Part shown: piece by piece, positions 22,592 through 33,981 of the stretch
How positions within the stretch are numbered: position 1 is the stretch's first letter
Layout of the letters: every line of letters begins with the position of its first letter
From: Phragmites australis
Taxonomy: Eukaryota; Streptophyta; Magnoliopsida; Poales; Poaceae
DNA length: 64,000 nucleotides
Reading direction: 5' to 3'
Assembly (NCBI RefSeq): GCF_958298935.1
Contig: NC_084925.1
Coordinates: 16,923,001 to 16,987,000, forward strand
Notes under the pieces: generated by a model
Told to the model about the DNA's origin: nothing
Seen by the model: the letters and a program-made list of their open reading frames with translations, nothing else
Databases searched by the model: none
Position numbers and translations under genes: made by a program

Positions 22592-22596
22592 CTTTC
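22592..22596. repeat. Left target-site duplication of CRM-A (CTTTC)
   Basis: CTTTC here and at 30705-30709 are identical 5-base copies bracketing the LTR ends, the footprint of gypsy integrase. Confidence 0.9.
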
Positions 22597-23598
22597 TGAT
22601 GCGCGCACGTGTACAGATTACACGAGAGCGACTTTTGTGGCCCGATCTTCTCGAAGGATCCTCACACTAACTTGATAAATATTGTTGCGTGACCTGACGA
22701 CGAGGCTGCGCACCGCGAGATCTTGCACACGCGACGAACAACCGAGACAATCGCCCTTCCACGTACCGACAAAACCAGACCACGCAATCACACCGTATAG
22801 ACGTGAAGGCACGAACTGGGTGAACTGCAGTTCGGCGTTCTACAACTCCCTCAGGAATCGAAAGAACAAGTTTGTAAGCCTCTCAAGACTCACGTATATT
22901 ATCTCAAAGATGAGTGTTCTGAAAATGGCAGCCAAAAAGTCCCCCCTCCCCTCTAGTGCGTGGATACATATAGAGATAATGGTTGTGTTCAGTTCACACA
23001 ATAAAATAATTACATGGAAGCTGAATAGTTTTCCTCTAACTTCTCTTATTTTGGATGGCTCTTGTGCTTCCTTGCTTGCTTGTGGACGTGAGAAGTAAAG
23101 GGCTGGCCGCTAGTCTTGTTGCTGATGTCATCACAAAGTAATTAAGGTCCATGCTCAATGGTTCTTCTTCCCTTTATTCTCTCTAGTACGTCCAAACATC
23201 TACTTCCTGCAATTAGCATGTAGGGTGTGGTATAATAATTGTATATAGAAATAGTAATTGATATTTAGGGATAGCTTTCACCTATCATTATTCCTCTATG
23301 ATCTGTACTTTAATATGCTCTCATCAAACCAGCTGATCACCACACTGTTGGAGGACAAAAACCATCATCATCTCATGCTCTTGCGCATATGCCATCGTTC
23401 CTAAGAATGTTCAAACAACAACTTGGAAGCATCGAATGATTTGAAATATTGTCATTGATTACAATAAGGTTAGCATTCACCTGGGAATGAATTTCCTTCT
23501 CTAATTGTTTAGCCCGCTTTCGTGTAACTGGACCAACAATATTAGTTGCATCCTTATTCTTAATAATATTATTGTCGATGCTAGGGATGACCTCATCA
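22597..23598 (-). repeat. CRM-A 3' LTR (1002 bp)
   Basis: On the minus strand it starts TGATGAGGTCATCCC next to the polypurine tract and ends GTGCGCGCATCA. The final 75 codons of gag-pol are read from its first 226 bases. It matches the LTR at 29703-30704 except for two bases. Confidence 0.93.
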
Positions 23599-26500
23599 GC
23601 CTCCCCCTCTTGAGAAGGAGTCGTCCTCGACTCAGACTCACCGACAAATGGAAGCAAGTCTTTGACATTGAATGTTGCACTCACATTGGAATATTCAGAA
23701 GGGAGCTCTAGTTTGTAAGCATTATCATTTATCTTTGCAAGAACCTTGAATGGACCATCTCCTCGAGGTGATAACTTACTCTTGCGCTGCTGAGGAAAAC
23801 GATCCTTGCGCAAATGTAGCCACACTAGATCACCTGGTTGGAAAAGAACTTTTTTCTTACCCTTATTTGCTTGCTTGGCATACTGAGTAGATTTCTTCTC
23901 AATATTCCTCCGTGTGTCCTCATGTAATCTTTTAATCAATTCTGTTCTCGTGATAGCGTCTAAATTAACTTGTTCCTGCAATGGTAAGGGCAAAAGATCC
24001 ATGGGTGTATGTGGCTTAAAACCATAAACAATTTCAAAAGGACAAAAATTTGTTGTTGAATGTACTGCCCTGTTATAAGCAAACTCGACATGTGGAAGAC
24101 ATTGTTCCCACATCTTCAAATTCTTTTTTAGCACAGCCCGCAACATTGTTGATAGAGTACGGTTGACAACCTCAGTTTGGCCATCTGTTTGCGGGTGACA
24201 AGTGGTAGAAAATAACAATTTGGTGCCAAGTTTACCCCACAATGTCTTCCAAAAGTAGCTAAGAAATTTGGCATCCCGATCTGAAACAATAGTCTTGGGC
24301 ACTCCATGTAAACGAACTATTTCTCTGAAAAATAAATCAGCAACATGTGAAGCATCATCGTTCTTATGACATGGAATAAAATGTGCCATCTTAGAGAAAC
24401 GATCAACAACAACAAAAATGGAATCGCTCCCCCTCTGAGACCGTGGTAACCCCAAAATAAAATCCATGGATATATCGTCCCAAGGTACTTTTGGAATTGG
24501 TAATGGAATGTATAAACCATGTGGATTAAGGCGGGACTTAGCTTTCAAGCATGTTATGCAACGCTCAACATGTCGCTGGACATCACGTCTCATATGTGGC
24601 CAAAAGAAGTGGTCAGCAAGCATGTCTAGGGTCTTCTTCACACCAAAATGGCCAGCCAAGCCACCAGCATGTGCCTCCTGCAAAAGAACATGTCGAACAG
24701 AGCAAGCTGGGATGCATAGCTTGTTAGTTCGAAATAACAATCCATCGTGCACATAGAATTTTTCCCAACCTTTTCCAGCTACACACTTAGAGAAAGCTTC
24801 TTTAAAATCTGAGTCAGTAGAATAAAGTGTTTTAATTGATTCCAAACCAAGAACCTTTGCATCAAGTTGAGTAACCAATGCACATCTTCTCGACAAAGCA
24901 TCTGCAACAATATTATCTTTACCTTTCTTATGCTTTACAACATATGGAAATGTTTCAATGAACTCAATCCATTTTGCATGCCTGCGGTTCAGCTTACCTT
25001 GACTTTTGAGATATTTTAAAGCTTCATGATCAGAGTGTATGACAAACTCCTTAGGAAATAAGTAATGCTGCCATGTTTCTAAAACTCGAACTAAGGCATA
25101 AAGCTCTTTGTCATAGACAGAGTAGTTCAGATGTGGACCATTTAATTTTTCAGAAAAGTAAGCAATGGGTTTACCCTCTTGAATTAGCACACCCCCAATG
25201 CCAATACCACTTGCATCACACTCAACTTCAAATGTCTTACCAAAATTTGGTAGTTGTAGCAGTGGTGCTTCACAAAGTTTTCTTTTGAGCTCTACGAAGG
25301 CTCGGTCCTGTTCAGCTCCCCACTTGAATGGAACGTCCTTCTTTGTCAAATTGTTCAATGGTGCAGCTATTGTGCTAAAATCTTTGACAAATCTGCGATA
25401 AAAACCTGCAAGCCCATGGAAACTTCGAACTTGGCTCACATTTTTGGGTGTAGGCCAGTCCTTTATCGCTTTGATCTTCTCTTCATCAACTTGGATGCCC
25501 TGCGCAGTCACAACAAAACCAAGAAAAACAACACGATCTGTGCAAAAAGTGCACTTATCAATATTCCCGTACAACCTTTCAGCTCTCAAAACAGCAAGTA
25601 CTTGGCGGATATGATTGATATGCTCATCAAAAGATTTGCTATAGATCAAGATATCATCAAAATATACAACTACAAACTTGCCAATAAACGCCCTCAAAAC
25701 ATGATTCATTAAACGCATAAAAGTAGAAGGAGCATTTGTTAACCCAAAGGGCATCACAAGCCATTCATATAAACCAAATTTTGTCTTAAAAGCTGTCTTC
25801 CATTCATCACCAATTTTCATGCGAATTTGATGGTAGCCGCTACGTAGATCAATTTTGGTGAAAATAACTGAGCCACATAATTCATCTAACATATCATCAA
25901 GTCGAGGAATAGGGTGACGATATCTAATAGTTATAGCATTGATAGCCCGACAGTCAACACACATGCGCCAAGAACCATCTTTCTTAGGGACCAAAAGTAC
26001 TGGAACAGCACAAGGAGATAGAGATTCTCGAACGTACCCTTTGTCCAAAAGTTCTTTTACCTGTCGCTGAATTTCTTTTGTTTCATCGGGGTTTGTACGG
26101 TATGCTGGGCGATTTGGAAGGGAAGCACCAGGTACCAAATCAATTTGGTGCTCAATTCCACGTATTGGAGGAAGGCCAGCTGGTACCTCATCCGGAAACA
26201 CATCCTCAAAGTCCTGCAATAAATCAAGAACAACACTTGGCAATGTGGAAGGTGAGCTGTTAGTGGAAACCAAAACATCCTTGTGCAGCAGCACAAAAAA
26301 TGGGGCTTTTGTGTTTCTCACTTCTCGCAAATCACTCTTGCTCACCAATAAACACTCAGTATGTTGTGGCCCTCTTTTATTTTCAGTGGGCTTTATGGAA
26401 TGGGATGGTGTAGGATTCTCTCCCTTACTATTATTGTGTGGCTCACTCATTTTTCTTTTCTCACTCTCCTCTCTTTTCATGCGAGCAACATCAGAAGCAT

Positions 26501-28790
26501 GTATATCTTCAGGAGTTAATGGGACAAGGGCCACCTTCTTCTCTTTGTGAATAAACGAGTACTTGTTTGAGCGACCAAAGTGCACAGAATCGACATCAAA
26601 TTGCCATGGACGACCCAAAAGTAAGTGGCATGCTTGCATTGGGACAATGTCACAATCCACCTCATCATGATAGTCACCAATAGAGAATGATAACCTGACC
26701 ATGGAGGATACCTTCACGGTTCCAGAATTATTCAACCATTGCATATGGTACGGATGTGGGTGCCGGCGTGTTTGTAAACCAAGCTTTTCAACAAGCATGG
26801 CACTAACAATATTGTTACAGCTCCCACCATCAATTATGAACAGGCAAACCTGTCCTTTGACTTTGCACCGTGATTGAAATAAGTTATGGCGCTGCCCTTG
26901 TTCAGCTGCAACGAATTGTGTTGAAAGAACACGACGTACCACCAAAGAATGATGTAGTGAACCAAAATTAGATGATAAATATTTAGGTTGCAGCGATTGA
27001 TAATTGGGCTCTGAGGCGTTTGACTTATCATCTGCCAATGGAAATAATGGCAGTTCAGGGCCAGATTCTGGAGCACAAATGACTTCAGGGACTACTTGAT
27101 ATGGTGCAGCATCTAGAGTAGTGCCCTGTTGGCTACTAAAATTGTGACAGGGAGCAGCCAATAAGGTGATAAAAGTACTCTTGGAAGGATCAGTAGCAGG
27201 CTCACTGTGGATATCTTCTCGTGGAGAAATATGAGTGTCCAAATCATCAAAATCAGCAAGCAGATCATCAAAATCAGCACAAGTAATTTCCTCCATAGAG
27301 CTAGGACCAATGGTTTGTGTCATGTCGTTCTCACTAATAAGATGAACATGCTTTAGTGCTAAACAATTCAGTCCCAATTCACATTCACCATCCTCTGCTT
27401 CGTATTCAAAAGTTTCCAAATTGCCATCCTGTGGATCTGTGTCATGTTTGCCATCCTCCTCCTCACTTTGTGAATCATAAGAACCATCTGCAAGTGCTAA
27501 AATAACACGTCGATTGGGGCATTCTGCTTGCTTATGCCCATGACCACCACACTTAAAACATTCAATTTTACTTGTCTTCTTAGCTGGAGCAGTAGAGGAG
27601 ATCTGATTGGAGCCAACATTTTTTTCTTTTACCTCATTCCGTTTTGTTGGTGTAGAAGCGGCACGAGGTGTGAAAGGTGTTCGCGAGGAAGGTGTGTTTG
27701 AACCTGAACCTTGCTGTTGTGGATGACGCCAAGGGGTAGTATTGTTAGCAGCTGGAAAAACACGAGTCTTATAAGATTCAGCAAGTTGGCGTTCTGCCCT
27801 TTTTGCAAAATGTACCAACTCCGTGAGATTGGTATAGCTGGTCATGTCCACTTTGTTAGCAATTGGCTTATTTAGGCCAACCAAAAAACGAGCCATCATG
27901 GATTCCTCATCCTCAGTGATACCTGTGCGAAGGAGGCACATTTCCATTTCTTGAAAATACTCATCAACGCTGCGATCACCTTGCACAAGACGTTTCAGTC
28001 GTAAATGTAAGTCACGAGAATAATATGCAGGAACAAAACGACGTCTCATTTCCCTCTTCATGTCTTCCCAAGTGATACGATCATGTCCCACACGATGGTA
28101 TTCTACACGGACTTGATTCCACCACGTGATGGCATAACCTTTGAATTCAAGTGCTGCCAGCTTTGCCTTCTTCTCAGCAGGGTACTCATACAAATCAAAT
28201 ATTTGTTCCACCTTTGTCTCCCACTCATAATAAGAATCAAGATTTTCTTTTCCGTTAAATGCAGGTATGGATACTTTAACTTTACCCAAACCATCTTCAT
28301 CTCGGCGGCGGTCTGGGTCACCGCGACGCCTATCACGATATCCATAATTACCACCAAATTGATGGTCACCAAAAGCACCAAAGTGACCACCTCCACGATC
28401 ATCGTAACCACCACGGTGACCATGGTGGCCTGCGTGATGGTCCTCTTGATATCCAAAATCAGCATCACCATCAAAAGCTGCAGCCCCAATAATAGGAACA
28501 CGACGTGCACGACCGAACCCAGCACCACGACCACCACCAGCACCACGTCCACGGCCACCGCCTCCTGCAGCGGCACGACGTGCGGCCTCAGCCCGAAGAC
28601 GTGCAGCCTCAGCCTCCAAAGCAGCAGGATCATCATCCTCTACATGTTCTCCGTCATCATTTTCATCCTCCATATGTGGTGCATGGCGCAGATTATTTTG
28701 CAGTGCTTGTAGCTGTTGTGTCAATTGGCGCATTTGTTCGCGCATTTCCTGAAACTCTGCAGCAGAAACAGACCCACCTTGGTCTCCCAT
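23373..28790 (-). CDS. gag-pol: CRM-A Gag-Pol polyprotein (intact, about 1805 residues)
   Basis: One uninterrupted frame encodes every function. The frame is open from an ATG at 28838, but I prefer the ATG at 28790, which begins [13 protein letters not shown]; residues below count from 28838. A Gly/Arg-rich segment (about 85-180) precedes the gag core ([23 protein letters not shown]), a CCHC knuckle at 427-440 ([14 protein letters not shown]), protease IIDGGSCNN with Asp670, reverse transcriptase YFDDI with Asp1061/1062, RNase H, and integrase with Asp1459, Asp1520 and Glu1556 (D-x35-E spacing). Residues 1747-1821 lie within the 3' LTR and include a CR motif, [19 protein letters not shown]. 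The protein would form particles, copy element RNA to DNA and integrate it in the nucleus. There is no stop or frameshift between gag and pol, so processing must rely on the protease. Confidence 0.93.
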   Translation of the reverse strand: MGDQGGSVSAAEFQEMREQMRQLTQQLQALQNNLRHAPHMEDENDDGEHVEDDDPAALEAEAARLRAEAARRAAAGGGGRGRGAGGGRGAGFGRARRVPIIGAAAFDGDADFGYQEDHHAGHHGHRGGYDDRGGGHFGAFGDHQFGGNYGYRDRRRGDPDRRRDEDGLGKVKVSIPAFNGKENLDSYYEWETKVEQIFDLYEYPAEKKAKLAALEFKGYAITWWNQVRVEYHRVGHDRITWEDMKREMRRRFVPAYYSRDLHLRLKRLVQGDRSVDEYFQEMEMCLLRTGITEDEESMMARFLVGLNKPIANKVDMTSYTNLTELVHFAKRAERQLAESYKTRVFPAANNTTPWRHPQQQGSGSNTPSSRTPFTPRAASTPTKRNEVKEKNVGSNQISSTAPAKKTSKIECFKCGGHGHKQAECPNRRVILALADGSYDSQSEEEDGKHDTDPQDGNLETFEYEAEDGECELGLNCLALKHVHLISENDMTQTIGPSSMEEITCADFDDLLADFDDLDTHISPREDIHSEPATDPSKSTFITLLAAPCHNFSSQQGTTLDAAPYQVVPEVICAPESGPELPLFPLADDKSNASEPNYQSLQPKYLSSNFGSLHHSLVVRRVLSTQFVAAEQGQRHNLFQSRCKVKGQVCLFIIDGGSCNNIVSAMLVEKLGLQTRRHPHPYHMQWLNNSGTVKVSSMVRLSFSIGDYHDEVDCDIVPMQACHLLLGRPWQFDVDSVHFGRSNKYSFIHKEKKVALVPLTPEDIHASDVARMKREESEKRKMSEPHNNSKGENPTPSHSIKPTENKRGPQHTECLLVSKSDLREVRNTKAPFFVLLHKDVLVSTNSSPSTLPSVVLDLLQDFEDVFPDEVPAGLPPIRGIEHQIDLVPGASLPNRPAYRTNPDETKEIQRQVKELLDKGYVRESLSPCAVPVLLVPKKDGSWRMCVDCRAINAITIRYRHPIPRLDDMLDELCGSVIFTKIDLRSGYHQIRMKIGDEWKTAFKTKFGLYEWLVMPFGLTNAPSTFMRLMNHVLRAFIGKFVVVYFDDILIYSKSFDEHINHIRQVLAVLRAERLYGNIDKCTFCTDRVVFLGFVVTAQGIQVDEEKIKAIKDWPTPKNVSQVRSFHGLAGFYRRFVKDFSTIAAPLNNLTKKDVPFKWGAEQDRAFVELKRKLCEAPLLQLPNFGKTFEVECDASGIGIGGVLIQEGKPIAYFSEKLNGPHLNYSVYDKELYALVRVLETWQHYLFPKEFVIHSDHEALKYLKSQGKLNRRHAKWIEFIETFPYVVKHKKGKDNIVADALSRRCALVTQLDAKVLGLESIKTLYSTDSDFKEAFSKCVAGKGWEKFYVHDGLLFRTNKLCIPACSVRHVLLQEAHAGGLAGHFGVKKTLDMLADHFFWPHMRRDVQRHVERCITCLKAKSRLNPHGLYIPLPIPKVPWDDISMDFILGLPRSQRGSDSIFVVVDRFSKMAHFIPCHKNDDASHVADLFFREIVRLHGVPKTIVSDRDAKFLSYFWKTLWGKLGTKLLFSTTCHPQTDGQTEVVNRTLSTMLRAVLKKNLKMWEQCLPHVEFAYNRAVHSTTNFCPFEIVYGFKPHTPMDLLPLPLQEQVNLDAITRTELIKRLHEDTRRNIEKKSTQYAKQANKGKKKVLFQPGDLVWLHLRKDRFPQQRKSKLSPRGDGPFKVLAKINDNAYKLELPSEYSNVSATFNVKDLLPFVGESESRTTPSQEGEADEVIPSIDNNIIKNKDATNIVGPVTRKRAKQLEKEIHSQVNANLIVINDNISNHSMLPSCCLNILRNDGICARA
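23599..23611 (-). other. Polypurine tract of CRM-A
   Basis: GCCTCCCCCTCTT on the plus strand is AAGAGGGGGAGGC on the element's strand, directly before the TGATGAGG start of the 3' LTR. Confidence 0.88.
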
Positions 28791-29689
28791 GTTAGTGTAG
28801 GAAAAAAAAAAATTATATGTGGAACACTCCCTCACCACTTACAAACAAATTCTTTGTCTCCCTGAGAAAGTGAGAACCGTGGCAGCAAGTAGTAATGGAA
28901 GAACGATTGTCCCAGAGACGACGGTGTACAGCTCGCTGATGCTTTGAGTGTGTCTTGGTGGGGTGAAATTTAGTGGACTGCAAGCTGAATGTAGGGATGC
29001 AAAATCGAATAATAATCCAACAAAGCACAAGTCTAAGTTGCTGATTAAGAAGGAAGAGAAAAGAAATGGACAGGGATGCAGAAGGGTGAACAAAATGAAT
29101 AGAAAGACACAACTTTCACCAACAGAACTGCAGCTCAAACTTCTTACTCTTGCCAAAGCTCATTTGTTTCTTCTATATTTTTCTTTACTGAATTGCTTCT
29201 CTTTTTTTTTTTTCAGGATCTTTTTTTTTTTTGTCTCTCTAATTTTTTTTTTGAACAGAATTGCTGCTCCTTTTTCCTCAATACCACTTGGAAAAACAGC
29301 ACATAACTTCAAAAGATAGAGTGGCGCAGAACAACAAAATGAAGTCTTGAGAAGTTTGTTATGCAAAGGTGAAAGAAATCAAGGGAGGGATGGGTGGGGA
29401 TTTTTTTTGTGTGTATTTCAGAGAGAAGATATAAAGAAAAGAAGGCTAAACTTCAGATCAAAAACAAGAGAAGGAGAGGAAAAAAAAAATTGAGCAAAGA
29501 GTGTGTACCAAGGAAAATCAGCAACTAGACAAGACTCAAAGGATTCAAAACTCGAAAATGCAAACTACAGATCAGCCGCAAAGAAAAGGCTATAGGTATG
29601 ATTTTTTATGGCTTTTTGGTGGACTGTAGGTACTGAAAAAAAAATCTATCCTACCAAAAACAAGATCGATCCTACCGAGCAAACGTAGG
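28791..29689 (-). other. CRM-A untranslated leader between primer site and gag
   Basis: About 900 bases without a long sense ORF. On the element's strand it is rich in A and AG runs (29205-29260, 29401-29410, 29480-29490). Comparable purine-rich leaders occur in CRM-2 and CRM-3. It would hold packaging and dimerisation signals, but none can be named from sequence. Confidence 0.6.
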
Positions 29690-29700
29690 CTGTGATACCA
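29690..29700 (-). other. Primer-binding site of CRM-A
   Basis: CTGTGATACCA on the plus strand is TGGTATCACAG on the element's strand, an initiator-Met-type primer site with one change relative to TGGTATCAGAG. It lies two bases from the LTR edge at 29703. Confidence 0.83.
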
Positions 29701-29702
29701 GA

Positions 29703-30704
29703 TGATGCGCGCACGTGTACAGATTACACGAGAGCGACTTTTGTGGCCCGATCTTCTCGAAGGATCCTCACACTAACTTGATAAATATCGTTGCGTGACC
29801 TGACGACGAGGCTGCGCACCGCGAGATCTTGCACACGCGACAAACAACCGAGACAATCGCCCTTCCACGTACCGACAAAACCAGACCACGCAATCACACC
29901 GTATAGACGTGAAGGCACGAACTGGGTGAACTGCAGTTCGGCGTTCTACAACTCCCTCAGGAATCGAAAGAACAAGTTTGTAAGCCTCTCAAGACTCACG
30001 TATATTATCTCAAAGATGAGTGTTCTGAAAATGGCAGCCAAAAAGTCCCCCCTCCCCTCTAGTGCGTGGATACATATAGAGATAATGGTTGTGTTCAGTT
30101 CACACAATAAAATAATTACATGGAAGCTGAATAGTTTTCCTCTAACTTCTCTTATTTTGGATGGCTCTTGTGCTTCCTTGCTTGCTTGTGGACGTGAGAA
30201 GTAAAGGGCTGGCCGCTAGTCTTGTTGCTGATGTCATCACAAAGTAATTAAGGTCCATGCTCAATGGTTCTTCTTCCCTTTATTCTCTCTAGTACGTCCA
30301 AACATCTACTTCCTGCAATTAGCATGTAGGGTGTGGTATAATAATTGTATATAGAAATAGTAATTGATATTTAGGGATAGCTTTCACCTATCATTATTCC
30401 TCTATGATCTGTACTTTAATATGCTCTCATCAAACCAGCTGATCACCACACTGTTGGAGGACAAAAACCATCATCATCTCATGCTCTTGCGCATATGCCA
30501 TCGTTCCTAAGAATGTTCAAACAACAACTTGGAAGCATCGAATGATTTGAAATATTGTCATTGATTACAATAAGGTTAGCATTCACCTGGGAATGAATTT
30601 CCTTCTCTAATTGTTTAGCCCGCTTTCGTGTAACTGGACCAACAATATTAGTTGCATCCTTATTCTTAATAATATTATTGTCGATGCTAGGGATGACCTC
30701 ATCA
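29703..30704 (-). repeat. CRM-A 5' LTR (1002 bp)
   Basis: It has the same length and termini as the 3' LTR. A CTATATGTAT TATA-like box (plus-strand 30070-30079) lies about 630 bases from its start. It would drive transcription leftward into the leader and gag-pol. Confidence 0.92.
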
Positions 30705-30761
30705 CTTTCTCCTTGAGTTTGCCAAATCTCGGGACGAGATTCATTTTAAGGGGGGAGGATT
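30705..30761 (+). other. Right CRM-A target duplication, Tekay tail and polypurine tract
   Basis: CTTTC (30705-30709) duplicates the target site. The following bases read as a Tekay pol-end segment (TTTGCCAAATCTCGGGACGA) and end in AAGGGGGGAGGATT (30748-30761), the polypurine tract before the Tekay 3' LTR. Confidence 0.78.
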
Positions 30762-32024
30762 TGTCACGTCCCTAAATGTTAATTACATAATTAAGCATTC
30801 ATGTGCGCTTGCCACATGGGTATCCCGTGGTTTGACTGATGCCCCTCACATTTTGACTGCGAGAGCGCACCAAAGGCGTCCCATAAGTGGTCTACCGATC
30901 TCTCTCCCTCCCTCTCTCGTTTCACTCTCTCACTCTCTCCCTCCCCAAACCCTAGAGAGAGAAGGTGAGATCGGCTCAATGCGTTCGACGACCGAAGATC
31001 GATGGTGGGAACTCTCACGAGCTCCCCGAACGACTTCCCCGAGGTTCCTCCCCCTTTTCATCTCCATCGGAGGGGTTTCCTCGCCATTTCCTACTGCGCG
31101 AGCTCATTCACCCTTCGAAAGTCCAATAGGTGGATCAAAGCTTCCCTGCAGGATTCCGATCCATACAAAGTTCTACTACGCCAAGGTAAACATCCCCTAT
31201 AGTTTTCCCATTGTTTTCTAGCCCTAGCAGATCGCCGTTTTAATTTTCACTATAAAGCCCTAGGAAAGCTAAGTCTAGATCTGATTTTAGGGGTTTTACG
31301 TGTTCAGACTATGCATGTTGTCCGAACAACCACGTAAAACGTTCCCCTAGTCTTGTGGAGTAGTACTTTGGTGCTCTTCATCACTGAAAGTTTCACTGGA
31401 GTCCTCACCCGCGACCCTACAAGGGTGCTGCTAGTAGGTTTTGACGGTCTGACCGCCACTAGAGTCGGTTTGACTGCTAAACGGCGGTCTGACCATCGAC
31501 ATATTGTCGGTCTAACCGCCAGAGGCCAAAACCTTCTACACATCGGTGGTCTGACCGTCACTTCTGCATCGGTCTGACCGCAGCCATTTAAGACTTTATG
31601 TACTTAGGTTACCTTGTATGGGGTTTTAAACTTTGAACCCTAATCTTTTGGCGATCTTTTGCAAATATTTTCAAAACACAACGCTTATCCAAGCATGCAT
31701 CATTTACACATTTTTCCATTGTTCATTTATTGATGCAATGAATTGTTGATTCATTTAGAGAATGTTGCGCCGACGGTCCAAGCGAGTGAAGATGGCATTG
31801 ACCAACCTGAGTTTTCTTAGTGCTGTGCGGGTAGTGTCAGGCAACCGCCAAAGTAGCAAGGCAACCATCTAAACATATTGCACCCTTTTAGTTGAATTGA
31901 ATGGAGTCTAAATTGGTAAGTCATTGCTTAGGTACGTTTGCATGTTTAGTGAGTTGTTGTCAGGCTTATATGGGTAGAACCTACGCTGATTATATAACCT
32001 CTACCTTGAGTTGTTGGTCATCCA
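30762..32024 (+). repeat. Tekay-type 3' LTR, cut by CRM-2
   Basis: It begins TGTCACGTCCCTAAATG after a polypurine tract. It shares with the 5' LTR the CTCTCTCCC stretch, the CCCTAGAGAGAGAAGG block, repeated GGTCTGACCGCCA motifs (31445-31580) and the CCTCTACCTTGAGTTGTTG block just before CRM-2. It is about 240 bases shorter than the matching part of the 5' LTR. The rest beyond 32024 is not found after CRM-2. Confidence 0.78.
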
Positions 32025-32929
32025 TGATGAGGACATCCCTTCCATTGATGCAACCATGCCTATTGCATAGCAGGGACCAATGACTCGAGCTCAAGCACGC
32101 CGAATCAATTATCAGGTAAAGTCGTTCCTTGCTATCCAAACAAGTTCCTCTCCGAATGGGGTACTACTAAAGCCTTGTGATGATTTTCTTATGCTTAGAA
32201 ACTTGGGAGACGAACCAGCTGGACACAAGAGTAAACAAGAAGATGATCGGACAAAACGTTCAGACTGCATGTTCGGACCTCCAGGCATCACCATTTTGAT
32301 TTGTTCATAATTCTCTGCTCTGGAAGGTGATTGTGGCCCATGAACACTTGTTGGAAAGATCTCATCATCTACTTTTATATGGATCCAACGCCAGCATCAG
32401 ATTCCATCAGAGCTGCTCAAAATGCGGAAGAACATTCGAACCTCCAGCCATGGGCCTTGGTCCTTGTATCCCGTAGAGCCCACTAGGGGCCCATTCTAAG
32501 TTAGGGTTTCTTCCCCCCCACGCCTCCTGGCTGCCTCCTATGTATAAATAGCACCAGCAGCCACTAGGAAGAAGGTCGGGTTTTTTTAGATGCAAGATAG
32601 CTTCAGCTTCTTCCTTGTAAATGTGTGTGTCGGCTAGACCACCTGTTTTACACGATTCAGAACCCCAACTTCGTGTGTATCGATTTCATCCTTGGCAAGG
32701 TCTGTGCACTGTTTGCTTGTCAACTTGTTTTTGCTTGTTCTTCGATTTGCTAGCAGGTTCAAGGTTATTCTTGGCATAGCAAGAACAGCAACAAATCGAA
32801 GTCGGTGTAACTGTCGCTAAGGCACAGCGCCCCTGTTGGTCGTTGTAGTCGGGCAGCACAACATCGAATCCACCCCAAATCGAGTTATCCCTTCTCACCG
32901 AAAGATCAGGACCAACCCCTGCCTTATCA
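32025..32929 (+). repeat. CRM-2 5' LTR (905 bp)
   Basis: It begins TGATGAGGACATCCC and ends CTGCCTTATCA, with the primer site two bases on. A TGTATAAATA TATA box lies at 32541-32550. Its first part repeats the pol C-terminal coding stretch seen in the 3' LTR. Confidence 0.9.
32541..32550 (+). promoter_or_regulatory. TATA box of the CRM-2 LTR promoter
   Basis: TGTATAAATA, about 517 bases into the LTR, matches the offset of the TATAAATA box in CRM-1. Confidence 0.62.
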
Positions 32930-32931
32930 TG

Positions 32932-33981
32932 TGGTATCAGAGTAAGGTTAATCGGTGAGAGTTTTACCCATTCGTTACTTTAACTACAGTCCAAAAATCC
33001 CAAAAATAGGTTAGAACCGAAATGCCAAAAACATATTTTAGCCTTTGCTGTTCTGCTTAGTTCTTGCTTGTTGAGTTTTCAATTGCATCGATTGGTCGAG
33101 TTGCTGGTTCTTAGTGTTTAATCCATTAGAGTTTCGAGTTCTGCTCACGTTTTGGTCATCATCGTTACCACCAGATCCACCTCCAACACCACCACCACCA
33201 CCACCAGAACCGCCGCCATCTTTTCCCCCATATACACCTCCGTTGCCACCGCAAACACCTATTCGTTCTTAGTTTTTCAGATCGGTCCGAACAGCCACCC
33301 AAATAGCAGATCCATTGGGCTACTCTTTTGGTTGTTCTAACTTGTGGACAGGTCCAAACATACCAAGACACCGAACCAAACACTCCCTCTTTGTTCAGAA
33401 TTGAGTATTCTTACTTTTGAGAGAGAGAAAGAGAAAAAAAAGTGTATATATGTAATGAATTTCTGATATCCTTGTGAAAAGTTTTCAGATTTGAGCTAGT
33501 TGTGCAAAAAACAAAAAAAAGAAAGAAAAAATCAGAAAAAAGAGTGAAAAGGAAAAGAAAAAGAGGAGAAAAGAAAGAAGGGGTTCTTGCTGCTATTTTC
33601 CTTGTACTCCTTGGTTACTTTTATGTGTGACAACGCTTGTGTTCAGGCTTGCGTCTCTAGCACGGGTTAGCCTAGGACCAGCACGGTACCATCGTTGAAT
33701 GTTTATTCAATTTGCATCGACTAACGTGGTCCAGTTGTACCTTGAATTTTCTTGCAGCCACCTATAGCTCCACAAATTTATCTACAACGTCATAGGTTTG
33801 TGCTTGCTGCCACCTTTTTATTGTTGTTCTTGCCGGCTGCCAACACCATCTGCAAAAGCATGGTAAGAAAGAACATGTAAGAACTTGGTTGTACAAGTCC
33901 GAGGGAGAGATGGAGTGATGTCACCTAGTTCCACTAGTTGATAGGCTTAATTTCTTGTGAATTATTTGCTGCATACTAACC
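32932..33981 (+). other. CRM-2 primer-binding site and leader
   Basis: TGGTATCAGAGTAAGG at 32932-32947 is the initiator-Met tRNA primer site. About 1 kb of leader follows, with a CCACC-repeat stretch (33170-33220) and an A/G-rich tract (33415-33580). No credible ORF occurs before the gag ATG at 33982. Confidence 0.8.

Larger units (their letters stand above)
22597..30704 (-). mobile_element. Complete, intact CRM-clade retrotransposon (CRM-A, 8108 bp)
   Basis: Both LTRs are 1002 bp and are flanked by the same 5-base target duplication, CTTTC (22592-22596 and 30705-30709). Primer site, leader, one open gag-pol frame and polypurine tract are all present in order on the minus strand. Comparing the LTRs I see two differences: T at 22683 versus C at 29789, and G at 22736 versus A at 29842. 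With the commonly used grass LTR rate of 1.3e-8 per site per year this suggests under about 0.1 million years. It is the youngest element here and could be autonomous. Confidence 0.93.
15554..32024 (+). mobile_element. Tekay-type Ty3/gypsy chromovirus, heavily interrupted
   Basis: A 5' LTR (15554 on), a plus-strand pol (17972-20430), a polypurine tract (30748-30761) and a 3' LTR (30762 on) belong to one family. The two LTRs both begin TGTCAC and share blocks such as the CTCTCTC and CCCTAGAGAGAG leader. Gag, protease and the start of reverse transcriptase are missing at the left. The body is split by a CRM LTR fragment, a truncated minus-strand CRM element and the complete CRM-A element. CRM-2 cuts the 3' LTR at 32025. 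Confidence 0.75.

Noticed and set aside
28083..28712. 209-codon plus-strand ORF over the CRM-A gag start
   Set aside because: It is the complement of the Gly/Arg/His-rich part of gag. Its Thr/Ser-rich composition mirrors that sequence, and it has no motif of its own.
33152..33340. Thr-rich 62-codon ORF in the CRM-2 leader
   Set aside because: It comes from a CCACC simple repeat in the untranslated leader, and no counterpart exists in the CRM-A leader.
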